Positions 47,389-58,603 of a DNA stretch of 64,000 nt are shown piece by piece. This stretch comes from Cavenderia fasciculata (Eukaryota; Evosea; Eumycetozoa; Acytosteliales; Cavenderiaceae), in assembly GCF_000203815.1 (NCBI RefSeq), contig NW_004457639.1:558001-622000 (forward strand), given 5' to 3'. Under the pieces are notes generated by a model that was given only the letters and a program-made list of their open reading frames with translations, ran no database searches and had not been told where the DNA came from. The translations under genes were made by a program, and so were the position numbers. Every line of letters starts with the position of its first letter. Within the stretch, counting starts at the first letter, position 1.

Positions 47389-49046
47389 ATGTCAAAGAAA
47401 GCAGCTACCCCAGACGCTCCAGTTCTCCTTGGTCGTGTTGGAAACAACTTAAAGGTAGAATTTCAAAAAATACAAAGAATAACAGTGATTAGATGATCAT
47501 ACCACATAGATTAATAAGAATAGAGATAAGCGATATACATCAATTCAATACTTGATCGTTGATATTAACAATAGTTTTTTTTTTTATACTTCCGCTATTT
47601 GTAGATGGGTTTGGTCGGTTTACCAAACGTTGGTAAGTCATCCATGTTCAACATCTTGACCAACATGTCTATCCCAGCTGAAAATTTCCCATTCTGGTAA
47701 CTATCAAACAACAACAACAACGACGACACAATGTCATATGAATGTTTTACTGACAACCAATTTAATCACATACCCTATACTATAGTACTATTGATCCAAA
47801 TGTATCTAGATGCGCTGTACCAGATGAACGTTATGATTGGTTAGTCGATCTCCATAAACCAAAAAGCAATATTCCAGCTTATTTGGTATGTAAATCAATT
47901 AAAATGATCAACACACACATCTTATTAATATTGACAACTTTTGACTTTTATACATATTTAGACCATCACTGATATTGCTGGTCTTGTAAAGGGTGCCTCA
48001 ACTGGTGCTGGTTTGGGTAATGCGTATGTTTTTTACACAACAAATATTGAATGATTGACAACCGATCGATCGATTATTTACCAACCATTTCCATTTCTTT
48101 TTCTAGTTTCTTGTCTCATATTCAACAAGTAGATGGTATTTTCCATATGATCAGAGCTTTTGATGACTCTGACATTATCCATGTTGAAGATACTGTTGAT
48201 CCAGTTCGTGATTTGGAAGTTATTGCCAACGAATTGATCCAAAAGGATCTTGAACATGCTGCCAAGCAATTGGACGTTCTCGTAAAGTCTGTCAAGAATG
48301 TAAGTAACGAGTATACTTGAAATATCCCACTCTCTCCTCTTATTCATATTCTAATAATATTATTTTCTATTTTTTTTTTATAGAAAACTGTTGACAAGAC
48401 CAAACAACAAGAAATTGATACCTACCAAAAGGTTGTCAACCTCTTAAAGGAAGGAAAGCAAGCCAGATTTGGTCAATACTCCAACTTTGAAGTTGAATTT
48501 ATCAGAGATATGGGTTTGATCACCACCAAGCCAGGTATCTATTTGGTCAATCTCTCTGAAGAAGATTTCATCAGAAAGAAGAACAAGTACCTCGCCAAGA
48601 TCAAGACCTGGGTCGATGCCAACGGAGGAGGACCAATCATCCCAATCTCTGTCAAGTTTGAAGCCCCACTCTCCCTCATCAAGAACCCAGAGGAACGTAA
48701 GGCCTACGAAGACAGCAAGGGTGCCGTCTCTATGCTTCCAAAGATCATCAAGACTGGTTACCATCACCTCCAATTGTGCCATTTCTTCACTTGTGGTTCT
48801 GATGAAGTCCGTTGCTGGACTTTCCAAAAGGGATCCAAGGCCCCACAATGCGCTGGTGTCATTCATACTGACTTTGAAAAGGGTTTCATTATGGCTGAAA
48901 CTATGGCCTACGTAGACTTTGCTGAACACAAGAGTGAAGCTGCTTGCAAGGCTGCAGGCAAGTATAGAATGGAGGGAAAATCCTATACAGTGCAAGATGG
49001 AGATATTATTTTTTTCAAGTTTGGTCAGCTACAAAAGAAGAAATAA
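47389..49046 (+). CDS. ola1: Obg-like ATPase 1 (YchF family)
   Basis: Six exons (47389-47454, 47605-47696, 47786-47885, 47962-48023, 48107-48299, 48384-49046) join to 391 aa; the human protein has 396. OLA1/YchF is a cytosolic P-loop ATPase that binds ribosomes and affects translation and stress responses. Seen here: G1 motif [18 protein letters not shown] in switch I, G3 [10 protein letters not shown], and NLSE in place of the GTPase NKxD motif, which is the known reason the family prefers ATP. The C-terminal TGS domain follows ([43 protein letters not shown]). Codon use is more GC-rich than in the neighbours, consistent with high expression. It is the most intron-dense conserved gene here. 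Confidence 0.95.
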
Positions 49047-49173
49047 ACCCCAAAATAACTACTTATTCATGATATAGTATACTACTATTGTGCAGTGTAG
49101 TAACGCACTAGTGCTAGACCACTTATGTAGTCTAAATAAACCCAAAAACAATGACTTATACTTGTTCATCATG

Positions 49174-49236
49174 ATTATTTTTTTCAAGTTTGGTCAAATA
49201 CAAAAAAAGAAATACAAAATAACTACCTTATTTGTG
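49174..49236 (+). repeat. Partial duplicate of the ola1 3' terminus
   Basis: ATTATTTTTTTCAAGTTTGG and the following bases repeat the last codons, stop region and first 3' flank of ola1 (49005-49075), with the stop codon region altered. The stretch at 49133-49171 also resembles the ola1 3' flank. It is a short tandem duplication without coding capacity. Confidence 0.7.
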
Positions 49237-49616
49237 GTGATATTAAGTTTGGGCTTCCCAAAGTAACTAATCTATGTTATTTTTATTTAATTTTAAAAGA
49301 AAAAGTAAAAGAAAAAGTAAAAGAAAATGAAAATGAAAATGAAATGAACCTTTACCAAACAACAACAACCAATGGAATGAACATATATTACAATCAATAT
49401 ATATTTTCCCAGTTTCAGGAGGTCCTGGATAATGACTTCACATCCCACTGGGTGTTGTGAAAGGCAAGACCTTCCGTGGAATAAATTTTCAAAAACCCAA
49501 GATTTCGTTGCAGATCTTCTGTATTCCCAAGACAAGCCTACGTTTCGTTTTTAGTAGCCCAAAAAACGTCTACAACAATCTCATTTCATCTTAATTATAG
49601 TTTTCATCATTGTAAC

Positions 49617-49656
49617 AAAGATATAATTAAGATTCATTATTCAAAATTATATCTTT
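49617..49656 (+). repeat. 12 bp inverted repeat ending 5 bp before a start codon
   Basis: AAAGATATAATT (49617-49628) and AATTATATCTTT (49645-49656) are perfect inverted repeats around a 16 nt loop. They end just before the ATG at 49662, so they would form a hairpin in the leader if transcribed. Confidence 0.5.
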
Positions 49657-49661
49657 GAAGT

Positions 49662-52600
49662 ATGAATATCTTTCAAGTTTTACTTTCAATGATTGTATTA
49701 ATCAATGCAATCACATTGAATACTAATATTTTTGTAGAATCTTCATCTGTTTTACCGCAACTTGAAAGTAAGTCATATTAACAGCTATGGAGAGAGACCC
49801 AATTGATGAACACCCACCCCATTAACACACCATTTTTTTTTCATTCTCTTTATTTGTAGTAAAGAGCGCAATGTAAAGTATAGTCTATAAAGTAATAAAT
49901 TTATAAAAATCCTTACTTACCCACATTAATATTCTATAGATGGATTATAAAACAATATAATTTAAATATTCAAACATCTGATGAATTGATATGTAATGAT
50001 GTTCATTTCAAATGTTCAAATACTACTTCAGGATATCATATCATTAATATGTATGTACTATACGAACAATATATACAACCAATAATACATCTTTTTAATT
50101 CTTTTCTTTCAAACTAAAGAAATATTATAAATTCATCATCACCAGGATCTGATATGCCAGACTATAATTTAAAGAGTTTTTACTTTCCAGAACTTTTAAC
50201 AATACAACATAAAGTAACTCATGCCACAAATGTATCCATCAATTTATTATCTCTTTTATCTGATCTACCAAACCTTTTTTCTTTAGAGTATGTACAATTG
50301 TATACAATCAATCATGAATACAAGATTAATATAAATGTAAAATTACTTCTTTTTAGTATTGGGAATGATCCAAGTATTAGTTGGGTACCAGATTTTGAAT
50401 TTTTCAATTTACCCAAACTAAGAATATTTCAATCATTGTCTCCTATTGAAAAGATTGATACATCTTTTAACAATACCAATATTCAACATATCTCGTTATC
50501 CTCCAAGTTATTGAGAATGATCCTTATTGATACAACAATGTATCTTCCAAGGTTAGAAACTCTGATGTTTTTCATCAATTCAACTACTCCTCTAGAGATG
50601 GCATTCACTACAAAGTCATTCCCATTGTTAAACTCTGTTTCAATTAATTCCTTATCCACCCAAAAGATCAAGATTCTTCATTCATCATCGGTATTGCATA
50701 ATTTGTAAGTACGGTAACAATCAATCAAAAAAGTTGAATGATTCTAATATTTATATTGTTGTTGGTGTTGAATAATATTATAATAGGCTATTAGGACCAC
50801 GGTATGATGATATGGACGGATCACCAATCTATGAATTCTTTACAGATAGTCCATCAACCATCAAATCAATTTCAACTTATGGGCAAGGATCATCATTAAC
50901 TCCCAAATTATTGGATTCTTTTCCAAATATAAATTATTTGTAAGTAGTTTCTATTAAACTATCACTATTATCATCTGTATTCACTGATTCATTCTAATCA
51001 TAATTTATAGTACATTTACAAACTCATCATTGACAGAGATACCATTCACAAAATTTCCAACAGGTTTAGAGGCATTGTAAGTATTCAAAAATAGCATCCA
51101 TCTATCTATCTATAAAAAAATAACTAAACCATCAATTCACATTTTTTTATAGAGGATTTTCATTTTCAAGAGTTCAAAGTATTCCAACATCATTGGTGGC
51201 ACCTAATACTTTGATTTACCTTGATCTTTCATACAATAAGATTCAGGGTCAGTTCCCATGGGACACCATTCTTAAGAATGTAACAAAACTTTACCTAAGT
51301 TTGAGGGGAAATCCAGGGTTGAGTGGATATGTTCCAGATACAGCGTGTAGTCAACTCAGCAATTTGTTCATCTCAAAAACAGCCATTTCATCATTGCCAG
51401 AATGTTTTTGGTGTTTTCCAGATCGGGTGGAAACTGATATACCATACCCAACAGGATTCATCTGTAATGTTGTCCTATCCAACAAATCTCTTATCACCAA
51501 TTTAGGACATGGGATAATAGAAGGGTCGAATTTAGGTTGGGGTGGTACTTTTACTACCTATACCATCAAACCAATCGTATTCAATCAAAAAGTGGAAATC
51601 ATCTTTAAAAATTACCAAAACTTTTATAATCCAAATCCAAATCCAATCACCATTCCGCTTTCATCAGCACCCATTTCTATTGCCAATGCCAGTTTTACTA
51701 GTATTGTAGAGGCTGGCATTGACTTGGATACTATCACATATGAACAAAGAATAAGATTGATATTTTTTACATTTACTTTTAAATCGATCAATTTAAATTT
51801 TGTTCATCGTATTTCCATCAATTCACAAGAATGTTTGATAACAACTACATCAGCACCACTTACAATACAATGTGCTCTCAGATTTTCAACTACAAATAGT
51901 TTTTTCAATACAACTGGAACTGCATCAAACTTGACCTATTTAATTTCAAATGGTTTTTTCAATATAACTGGAAATACTAAATTGATTCTAGGCAAGTATA
52001 AAAAGGAAAACCAATCAATCTATCAAATTTATTTTATTAATATAGGTTTTTTTTGTTTTTTTTAATTTCTAGAATACCCAATTGTTAGATCAATATCAAA
52101 AGAAACTGGACCAACTCTTCAATCGATTAGATTAACATTATTTGGTAATTTTGGACCATTTGAAGAAGGTAATTCAATAGTTTTGGTACATAATTGGATT
52201 GCATGTATTGTCGAAACTAAAAATCAAACAACTTTAGTTTGCCTTATTGATACACTCCATGACAATTATGGTCTAGCACCTTTATATGTAAATGTTGATG
52301 GTGCCAACTTTACTTCTTCCAATATGCTGTATTTCGATCCTCCTCCTCCAACTCAAGGAAATGACTTGAAATCAAAATGTGAACAAAATACTCGTCATTG
52401 TTATGGCCATGGTCAATGTCAAGATAATGGACAATGTAGTTGTGATCTAGGTTATAGTCAATTAGATAATTGTCTTACTAAATGTATGTTACAAAACATT
52501 CCAAGATGAAAGTTAAATAATTAATTAACTAATTAATTAATTTTGTTTTTAGATTTAAATGAAACTATACCAATTGAAACAAATTCATCATCACCAGTAA

Positions 52601-53421
52601 CACAATTTAATATTGATGGAGTATTATTTAATTTTGAAATGTACTCTATTCAAGAAATTGATTCAGATGGTAAAACGGTGATGAATGAAGTAATTGTTAG
52701 GGAATGGACATCGAATATTACAACAGATGAAGAGTTGACAGTTGCCAATTACGTTTTAATTAGTAATGAAACTGAGGCAAATGTTACAGCGGTCATATCG
52801 TTTTCATCAAAACCAAGAATCATTTCATTTGGAGACCAACAATTTTCAATCGATCCCAATTCGATCAAAGTCACGGTCGCAGTCGAGAATTGGACCTACC
52901 AAAGCAATATCGCTACACTTAGAGTTTTGTTTAAAACAGTGGTAGACACTAACCAAGCCGTCCAAGTAAATTGTGATCAACACAATATAGATACATTTTC
53001 ATATGACTCCTTGGGTAATACAATCCAATACCTTCGTGTTGTCAAACAAGGTGTTCAGTTTACCGGTCGATTCATAAACTATGTCTTGTCTGATGGTAGA
53101 TCAACCTATTCTCAAACACAACTAGTATCTCTTTTACCCATTGTCAACAAGGTAAATGAATCTATTGCATTGATTGGTGTCAACTTTCCTCAATGTCAAT
53201 CCTGTACTCTCGATCCAGACTTTACACCATTAATCATTGATAATAGTAAAGTCGGAGAATGTGGTGGTGCATCAGACTCTAAAGTTTGGAAAATTGCTGT
53301 TGGTGTCAGTGTTGGAGGTGTAGTATTGATCGCATTGGTTGTTGGTACTATCATCTATCTCAAGGATAGTAATAGATTTAGATTACATTTTGCTAAAAAT
53401 ATTAGAATGAAGAAAGTTTAA
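49662..53421 (+). CDS. LRR/EGF/ComC-type single-pass membrane adhesion protein
   Basis: Nine exons (49662-49767, 49860-49872, 49940-50050, 50120-50704, 50787-50939, 51011-51076, 51153-51991, 52073-52483, 52553-53421) join to 1050 aa. A signal peptide (FQVLLSMIVLINAITL) leads to leucine-rich repeats (LIYLDLSYNKIQGQFPWD is the clearest). TIG-like beta domains follow, then an EGF-like module (CYGHGQCQDNGQCSC), a ComC-type beta domain, a transmembrane helix (VSVGGVVLIALVVGTIIYL) and a short basic tail. The domain order is that of D. discoideum ComC-like surface proteins, which act in cell contact and signalling. Introns 4-6 are all phase 2, splitting a Leu or Phe codon. The intron at 51992 uses a GC donor (GCAAGT), and exon 2 is only 13 nt. 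No GT alternative I could find keeps the frame. Confidence 0.8.
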
Positions 53422-53482
53422 ACTTTAAACTAAAAAGTTAATCTTACATTTAATAAATTATTATTATTATTATACCGACTAT

Positions 53483-54358
53483 TTATTCTTCATCATTATT
53501 ATTATTGGTAACATTTGCATCATTTGAATTGTATTGTTGATCATAAACGACATCTGCAACAAATACTTTAGTTCCAGTATTTAATTCAGTTGATTGTTTA
53601 AAATCATTTATATCAACAACTAATTTAAGATCAACTTCTCCTCCTAATATAAATAAATAGGGTTGTTAGATATATATCTCGTTGTTTTGTTATTATTTGT
53701 TTGTTTACATACCACCTAACCAAACTATTGGATTTGGTAATTCAAGTATTTTGTTAGAGATGATGATTGGGATGGGAACGGCAGTTCCAATTGGACAGAC
53801 AGCATTGTATTCGAATCCAGTAAGTCTATTTGAATCTTCTGATTGTGCCATTGTGAATCGATAGTTTGCTTTTGATAAGGATGAATTGTCCGTAGACAAT
53901 CCTTTTACAAACTTTAGAATCTTTTGATTCTGTAATTTGGTTGTATATTGAATGATGATACAATAGAATCTACTGTTAAAAGGATCATCTGTATTTTGAT
54001 TGACACAATTGATATTCTCTACTATAATACTTTTACATAGATTGTGAATGGATGGTGCCTTTAAATATGCTGCTCTCTTTTCCAATGTCCAACTATAATA
54101 TGTCTTTGGTACTCTTGCCATTTCATGTCTAAATAAATAGAAAAGAGACAGGTAAATAACTTAATCATTCATTCAATCAATATTCAATACATCTTACTTT
54201 AATGAAATGTTTGTTGCATAATCATCTATTCTCTTTTGAATAGGAGTTATCTCTTGTATTGGCAACATATCAGCAACTTTGTCAGCCATCGCTTGTAATC
54301 TTTCCAATATATCATTTTGTCTATTCTTTAATTGATTCAATCTTTCATTATCTCCCAT
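53483..54358 (-). CDS. YbaK/aminoacyl-tRNA deacylase domain protein
   Basis: Exons 54358-54198, 54128-53713 and 53643-53483 join to 245 aa. The C-terminal 140 residues match the YbaK/ProXp fold, whose members hydrolyse mischarged aminoacyl-tRNA in trans. Points seen are a basic substrate-side strand, GFEYNAVCPIGTAVPIPIII (family: G-x-x-x-N-A-V/T-P-x-G), and WLGGGEVDLKL near the end. The N-terminal 50 residues form a predicted helix (LNQLKNRQNDILERLQ), as in the eukaryotic subgroup fused to a short coiled coil. The tail is Asn-rich and acidic. It converges on the adhesion gene with a 61 bp gap and diverges from the next gene over 184 bp, which must hold both promoters. Confidence 0.78.
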
Positions 54359-54542
54359 TTCTTTCTTTCTTTCTTCTTCAAATGTTGAAGATGATATGAC
54401 ACACTTCGAGTAGGTTCTGCAGAAATTAAATTTAATTTAAATTATATTCGCAAAGTGTCGATAGATTAGTTCGTTTTACTCGATTCATTTATAATCTTTT
54501 CAAAAAGAGAGATAATATATAAATACACATAGTAATAAAAAG

Positions 54543-55742
54543 ATGGAAGATGATGATGCATTTGGTAATATAGAGTGTGAAGAATATGAACCAAAAGGAA
54601 AGAAATCAATACCAAAAGTTGATTACACTCCAAAGATTGATGATCACCTTGTAAGTTTGGTTTGCAAACCTTTACTTTAAGATACTCAAACACTGAGCAA
54701 AGATTAACTTACTCTACTCTATATTTAGTGGTTCTTGGATTGTATAGATAAAGAAGAAATGGAGAGAATATTAAAAAAGGATTTAAAAGAATTAAAGGTC
54801 AAAGAAAATGTAGATAGAAAGAGATTAAAAGTAATGTTAAAGAGTATCTATTACAAGATTGATTATCTCTATCTCAATCAAGACTATGAAAAGTGTCTTG
54901 AATGTTGTCAACAAATAAGAAACTTTAACCGGGTGTTACAAGATAAAACATCAAAGTTATTGGTACCTGATCTAGAGATTAGATGTTCCTATCGACTAGG
55001 ACACTATCAATCTGCTATCGACAAGATTATCAAATTTGAAGAATCAACTCTTTCAAATATTAATAGAGCCGCTGCTCAAAAATATATGGATATTCTTATA
55101 TTATATCCACAATCTTTACATCATCTTTTAAGATTTAATGGTAACCATCTAAAAAATGCAATAGAAACAAACTTACTTACTTTTTACTTACTCTATTTTT
55201 CTTTTTCTTTTTATTTTTAAATAGAATCAATTGTACAATATCAAAAATGTATTGTTATATCTAATTTTGTTTGGGAATGGTGGTTTAATATGGCATTGGC
55301 ATATATTGGATTACCAATTGAAGCAATCAACAAAAATAATTATAAATCATTGATTGATGGTGACACTATGAAAATCACAAACCAATTACAATCACTATTG
55401 GATCAATCGTTTAGCATGAATAACAACATATCAGATAATCATTTATTTTGTGCACATTATAGTTTAAAGTCAACATTATATTTCATTCAACAATCGATCA
55501 ATGTAAAGAAGAGATTAGACGCTAAATTAAATTATGCCAAACCATTACAATCTATTTTGGTTATCATTCAACATTTACTAGATCAATGTAATATTGATCA
55601 TATCGATATTCATTCAACAACTTTAACAACTTCAACGACAATACCATTCAATGACTTTGAAATTAAACATTTTGTTGAATTTAAAGAAATGCTTCAACCA
55701 GATGATGATGATGAAGAGGAAATAAATCCATATGATTTATAA
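54543..55742 (+). CDS. TPR-like protein resembling C8orf76
   Basis: Exons 54543-54650, 54729-55140 and 55225-55742 join to 345 aa. An acidic start (MEDDDAFGN) leads to helical hairpins of TPR type: YLYLNQDYEKCLECCQQI, CSYRLGHYQSAIDKII, then VWEWWFNMALAYIGLP, and a helix IQQSINVKKRLDAKL. The order fits the poorly studied animal protein C8orf76 (W near the start, DYxxxLxxC, PxxWxxLAxAYLxLG, RxRLLL), but single motifs are weak, so this is a tentative call. There is no catalytic signature. The protein ends in an acidic Asp/Glu stretch (DDDDEEEINPYDL). Function unknown; a scaffold role is inferred from the repeats only. Confidence 0.65.
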
Positions 55743-56015
55743 ATTTAACCAAAAAACACAACAATGGGACAAGTCCACCTATCCAATCCAATCCAATCTT
55801 TTTTTTTTCAAACTTTCATTTTGATTGGTTCATTTTAAATCAAAATACCAACCCACAACACACACTTACCACTATTTTTAATTTAATCATTCAAGCTAAA
55901 GACACATCCCCATACAAAGTAATCATTCATCTCATCTTTTATCATTTTAATTTATTTCAACTCATTTAGATAGGTAGATAAAGATATTTATTTAATTAAA
56001 TTATTAATTTAAAAA

Positions 56016-57579
56016 ATGCAATCAAATCAAGATATTGAAATGATGGCAGTAAAGATTATTGAAGTTACAGTTGAGGATATTAGATTCCCAACATCAGATG
56101 AATTGGTAGGATCTGATGCAATGCACACTAATCCTGATTATAGTTGTGCCTATGTAACTCTTAGAACAAATGTACCCAATTTAGGTAATGTTCACATCTA
56201 TCTATTTGTAGTTGTAAATCATTTAATATTTAGCTTTTGTTTTCTTTTTATTTTTTAGTTGGTGTAGGAACAACATTTACACTTGGAAAAGGTACAGATG
56301 TAGTTGTAGAATGTGCAAAAGCATTGAATGAACAATTTATTGGAAAGAGTGTGGTGGGGATTGTAAAGGATTATCCTAATTTCTATCGTTCCATTACATC
56401 TGAACCACAACTTCGATGGGTTGGACCTGAAAAGGGTGTACTTCATTTGGCAACGGCTGCACTTTTGAATGCATTTTGGGATCTCTATGCAAAGATTCAA
56501 AGAAAACCATTGTGGAAGGTGTTTGTAGACATGACACCAGAAGAGTTGGTTGGACTGTTGGACTTTAGATACTTGAGTGATGTCATTACCAAAGAGGAGG
56601 CTATTACAATGCTCAAGAAACTAGAACCAACCAAACAAACAAGAGAAAAGGAAATGTTGGAACTTGGTTACCCATCGTACACCACATCTGCCGGTTGGAT
56701 GGGATACAGTGATGAAAAGATCACAAGACTATGTAAAGGTGCCATCGAAGAAGGATTCAGTCACATTAAAATCAAAGTTGGTGCCGACATTGAAGATGAT
56801 ATTAGAAGATGTCGTCTTATTCGTAGTATCTTGGGACCCGATAGAAAACTAATGGTCGATGCCAACCAAAGATGGGATGTTAATCAAGCCATCGATTACA
56901 TGAAACGTTTGGCTGAATTTAATCCATGGTGGATTGAAGAACCTACTAGTCCAGATGATATTCTTGGTCATGCCGCCATTGCAAAAGCTATTGCTCCTCT
57001 TAAAGTTGCTACAGGTGAACAATGTCAAGTAAGCTAAAAAATATATTTACATTCATTATTTAATCTAATAGATTTCTTTAATTATTTTAGAATAGAATCA
57101 TTTTTAAACAATTGTTACAATCAAATGCTATATCATTTTGTCAACCTGATAGTTGTAGATTGGCAGGACCAACTGAAGTGATTACAGTAATGATTCTTTG
57201 TGCTAAATTTGGAGTACCTGTTTGTATGCATGCAGGTGGTGTTGGACTTTGTGAATATGTCAATCATCTTTGTATTATTGATTATATCATCGTTTCTGGT
57301 TCTTTGGAAAATAGAATTAGTGAATATGTTCCCCATTTAAATGAACAGTAAATATATATATATAAATATAAATGATAAATGAAGAATATTAATATTAATG
57401 ATATTTATCTTTTTAGTTATATTCATCCATCAATAATGAAAAAGACAAGATATCAATGTCCATCACATTCAGGATATGGTGGAGGATTAAAAGAACAAAC
57501 CATTAAAGATCATAGATATCCAAATGGTCCAGTATGGTTATCAAAAAACAAACCACCTGTACATGAAAAGAATGCCTAA
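56016..57579 (+). CDS. enosf1: L-fuconate dehydratase (ENOSF1-like, enolase superfamily)
   Basis: Exons 56016-56184, 56259-57028, 57091-57347 and 57417-57579 join to 452 aa; human ENOSF1 has 443. The enzyme dehydrates L-fuconate to 2-keto-3-deoxy-L-fuconate in fucose breakdown. Conserved stretches follow the family closely: [53 protein letters not shown], and [16 protein letters not shown]. Catalytic and metal-binding residues are visible: the Lys pair in HIKIKVGAD (about residue 227), Asp in MVDANQRW (about 257), Glu in [10 protein letters not shown] (about 283), Glu in ATGEQCQ, and His in [10 protein letters not shown]. The start ATG has an A-rich leader. It converges on the antiporter gene with 107 bp between stops. 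Confidence 0.92.
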
Positions 57580-57686
57580 TCAAAGATCATAAAAACCTTG
57601 ATTTTGTTTTGTTGTTTGTGTATTTGTTTGTTTTGAAAAATAAATAATATATATTATATAATATAATTATTTGTTTGTTTGTTAAT

Positions 57687-58572
57687 TTATTCGATTTTAC
57701 CATGATCAATAGGAGTTGAATCACCAACTGGATTGGTAGGATCAATTTGTTTAACATCATCTTGGAAATCATCATCATCTTGTTGTTGTTGTTGACTATT
57801 TAATTCACTTGGATGCGTTGGAATGGTATCTTTGTGGTAGACGACCAAAGTAGAGATGGGACATTTGACCCAATATGCCTCTTCAAGGGCTGCTGCTCCT
57901 GGATTACTGAGTGAACTGTCAGACGAGTCATTGAGATCACTAACGGTACGATGAACCATATCTTCGATAATAGTTTCCATTGGAAGGAGTTGTGGATGAT
58001 TAAGATTAGAGGTGGATTGTTTGGCACCTTGTGGAATGGCAATATTGATATTGTCGGGGTTATCGAAAACCTGCATCTCTTCATCAAACTTTTGATGATG
58101 ACTTTCCGATAGTTTACGTCCTGGGAGATGGACCATTGAAAGCGATCTCTTCATCAAATCCATACCGGGTAATTGGAACGATGGGAATGGGGAGACACCC
58201 GTATCCTGTTTCTTTTGTTCGTAGGGGAGGACCATGAGGTCAAAATCGATACATTTCTCCAAGAGGAAGGTTTGACGTTGTTTCTTTGGTTTGTAAACCA
58301 CTGTAATCTTGCTACTGTTTTTACCATATATTACACGTTCGAAATGTGATTCGTATTGTTGAATCTTTAATGGATCATAGATCTCGGTAGTCTTTGATAG
58401 ATTGGTCGATCCACTCTCTGACATTACTGAATTTGCCATTACATTGGCTGCCGATGGTGGTTGTGGAGCCAACACAGCTCCACTCTTGTTAATACTTGTA
58501 CTCTTTTTTAATCCATTCTCTTGACTAATGTTATTATTATTATTATTTGGATCTTGACTATTATTTAAACTA

Positions 58573-58603
<31 letters not shown>

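Larger units (their letters stand above)
49047..49661. other. Spacer with decayed copies of the ola1 3' end and a hairpin before the next start
   Basis: Besides AT-rich filler, this spacer holds a partial duplicate of the end of ola1 (49174-49236) and a 12 bp perfect inverted repeat just before the next ATG (49617-49656). No gene is seen. Confidence 0.6.
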
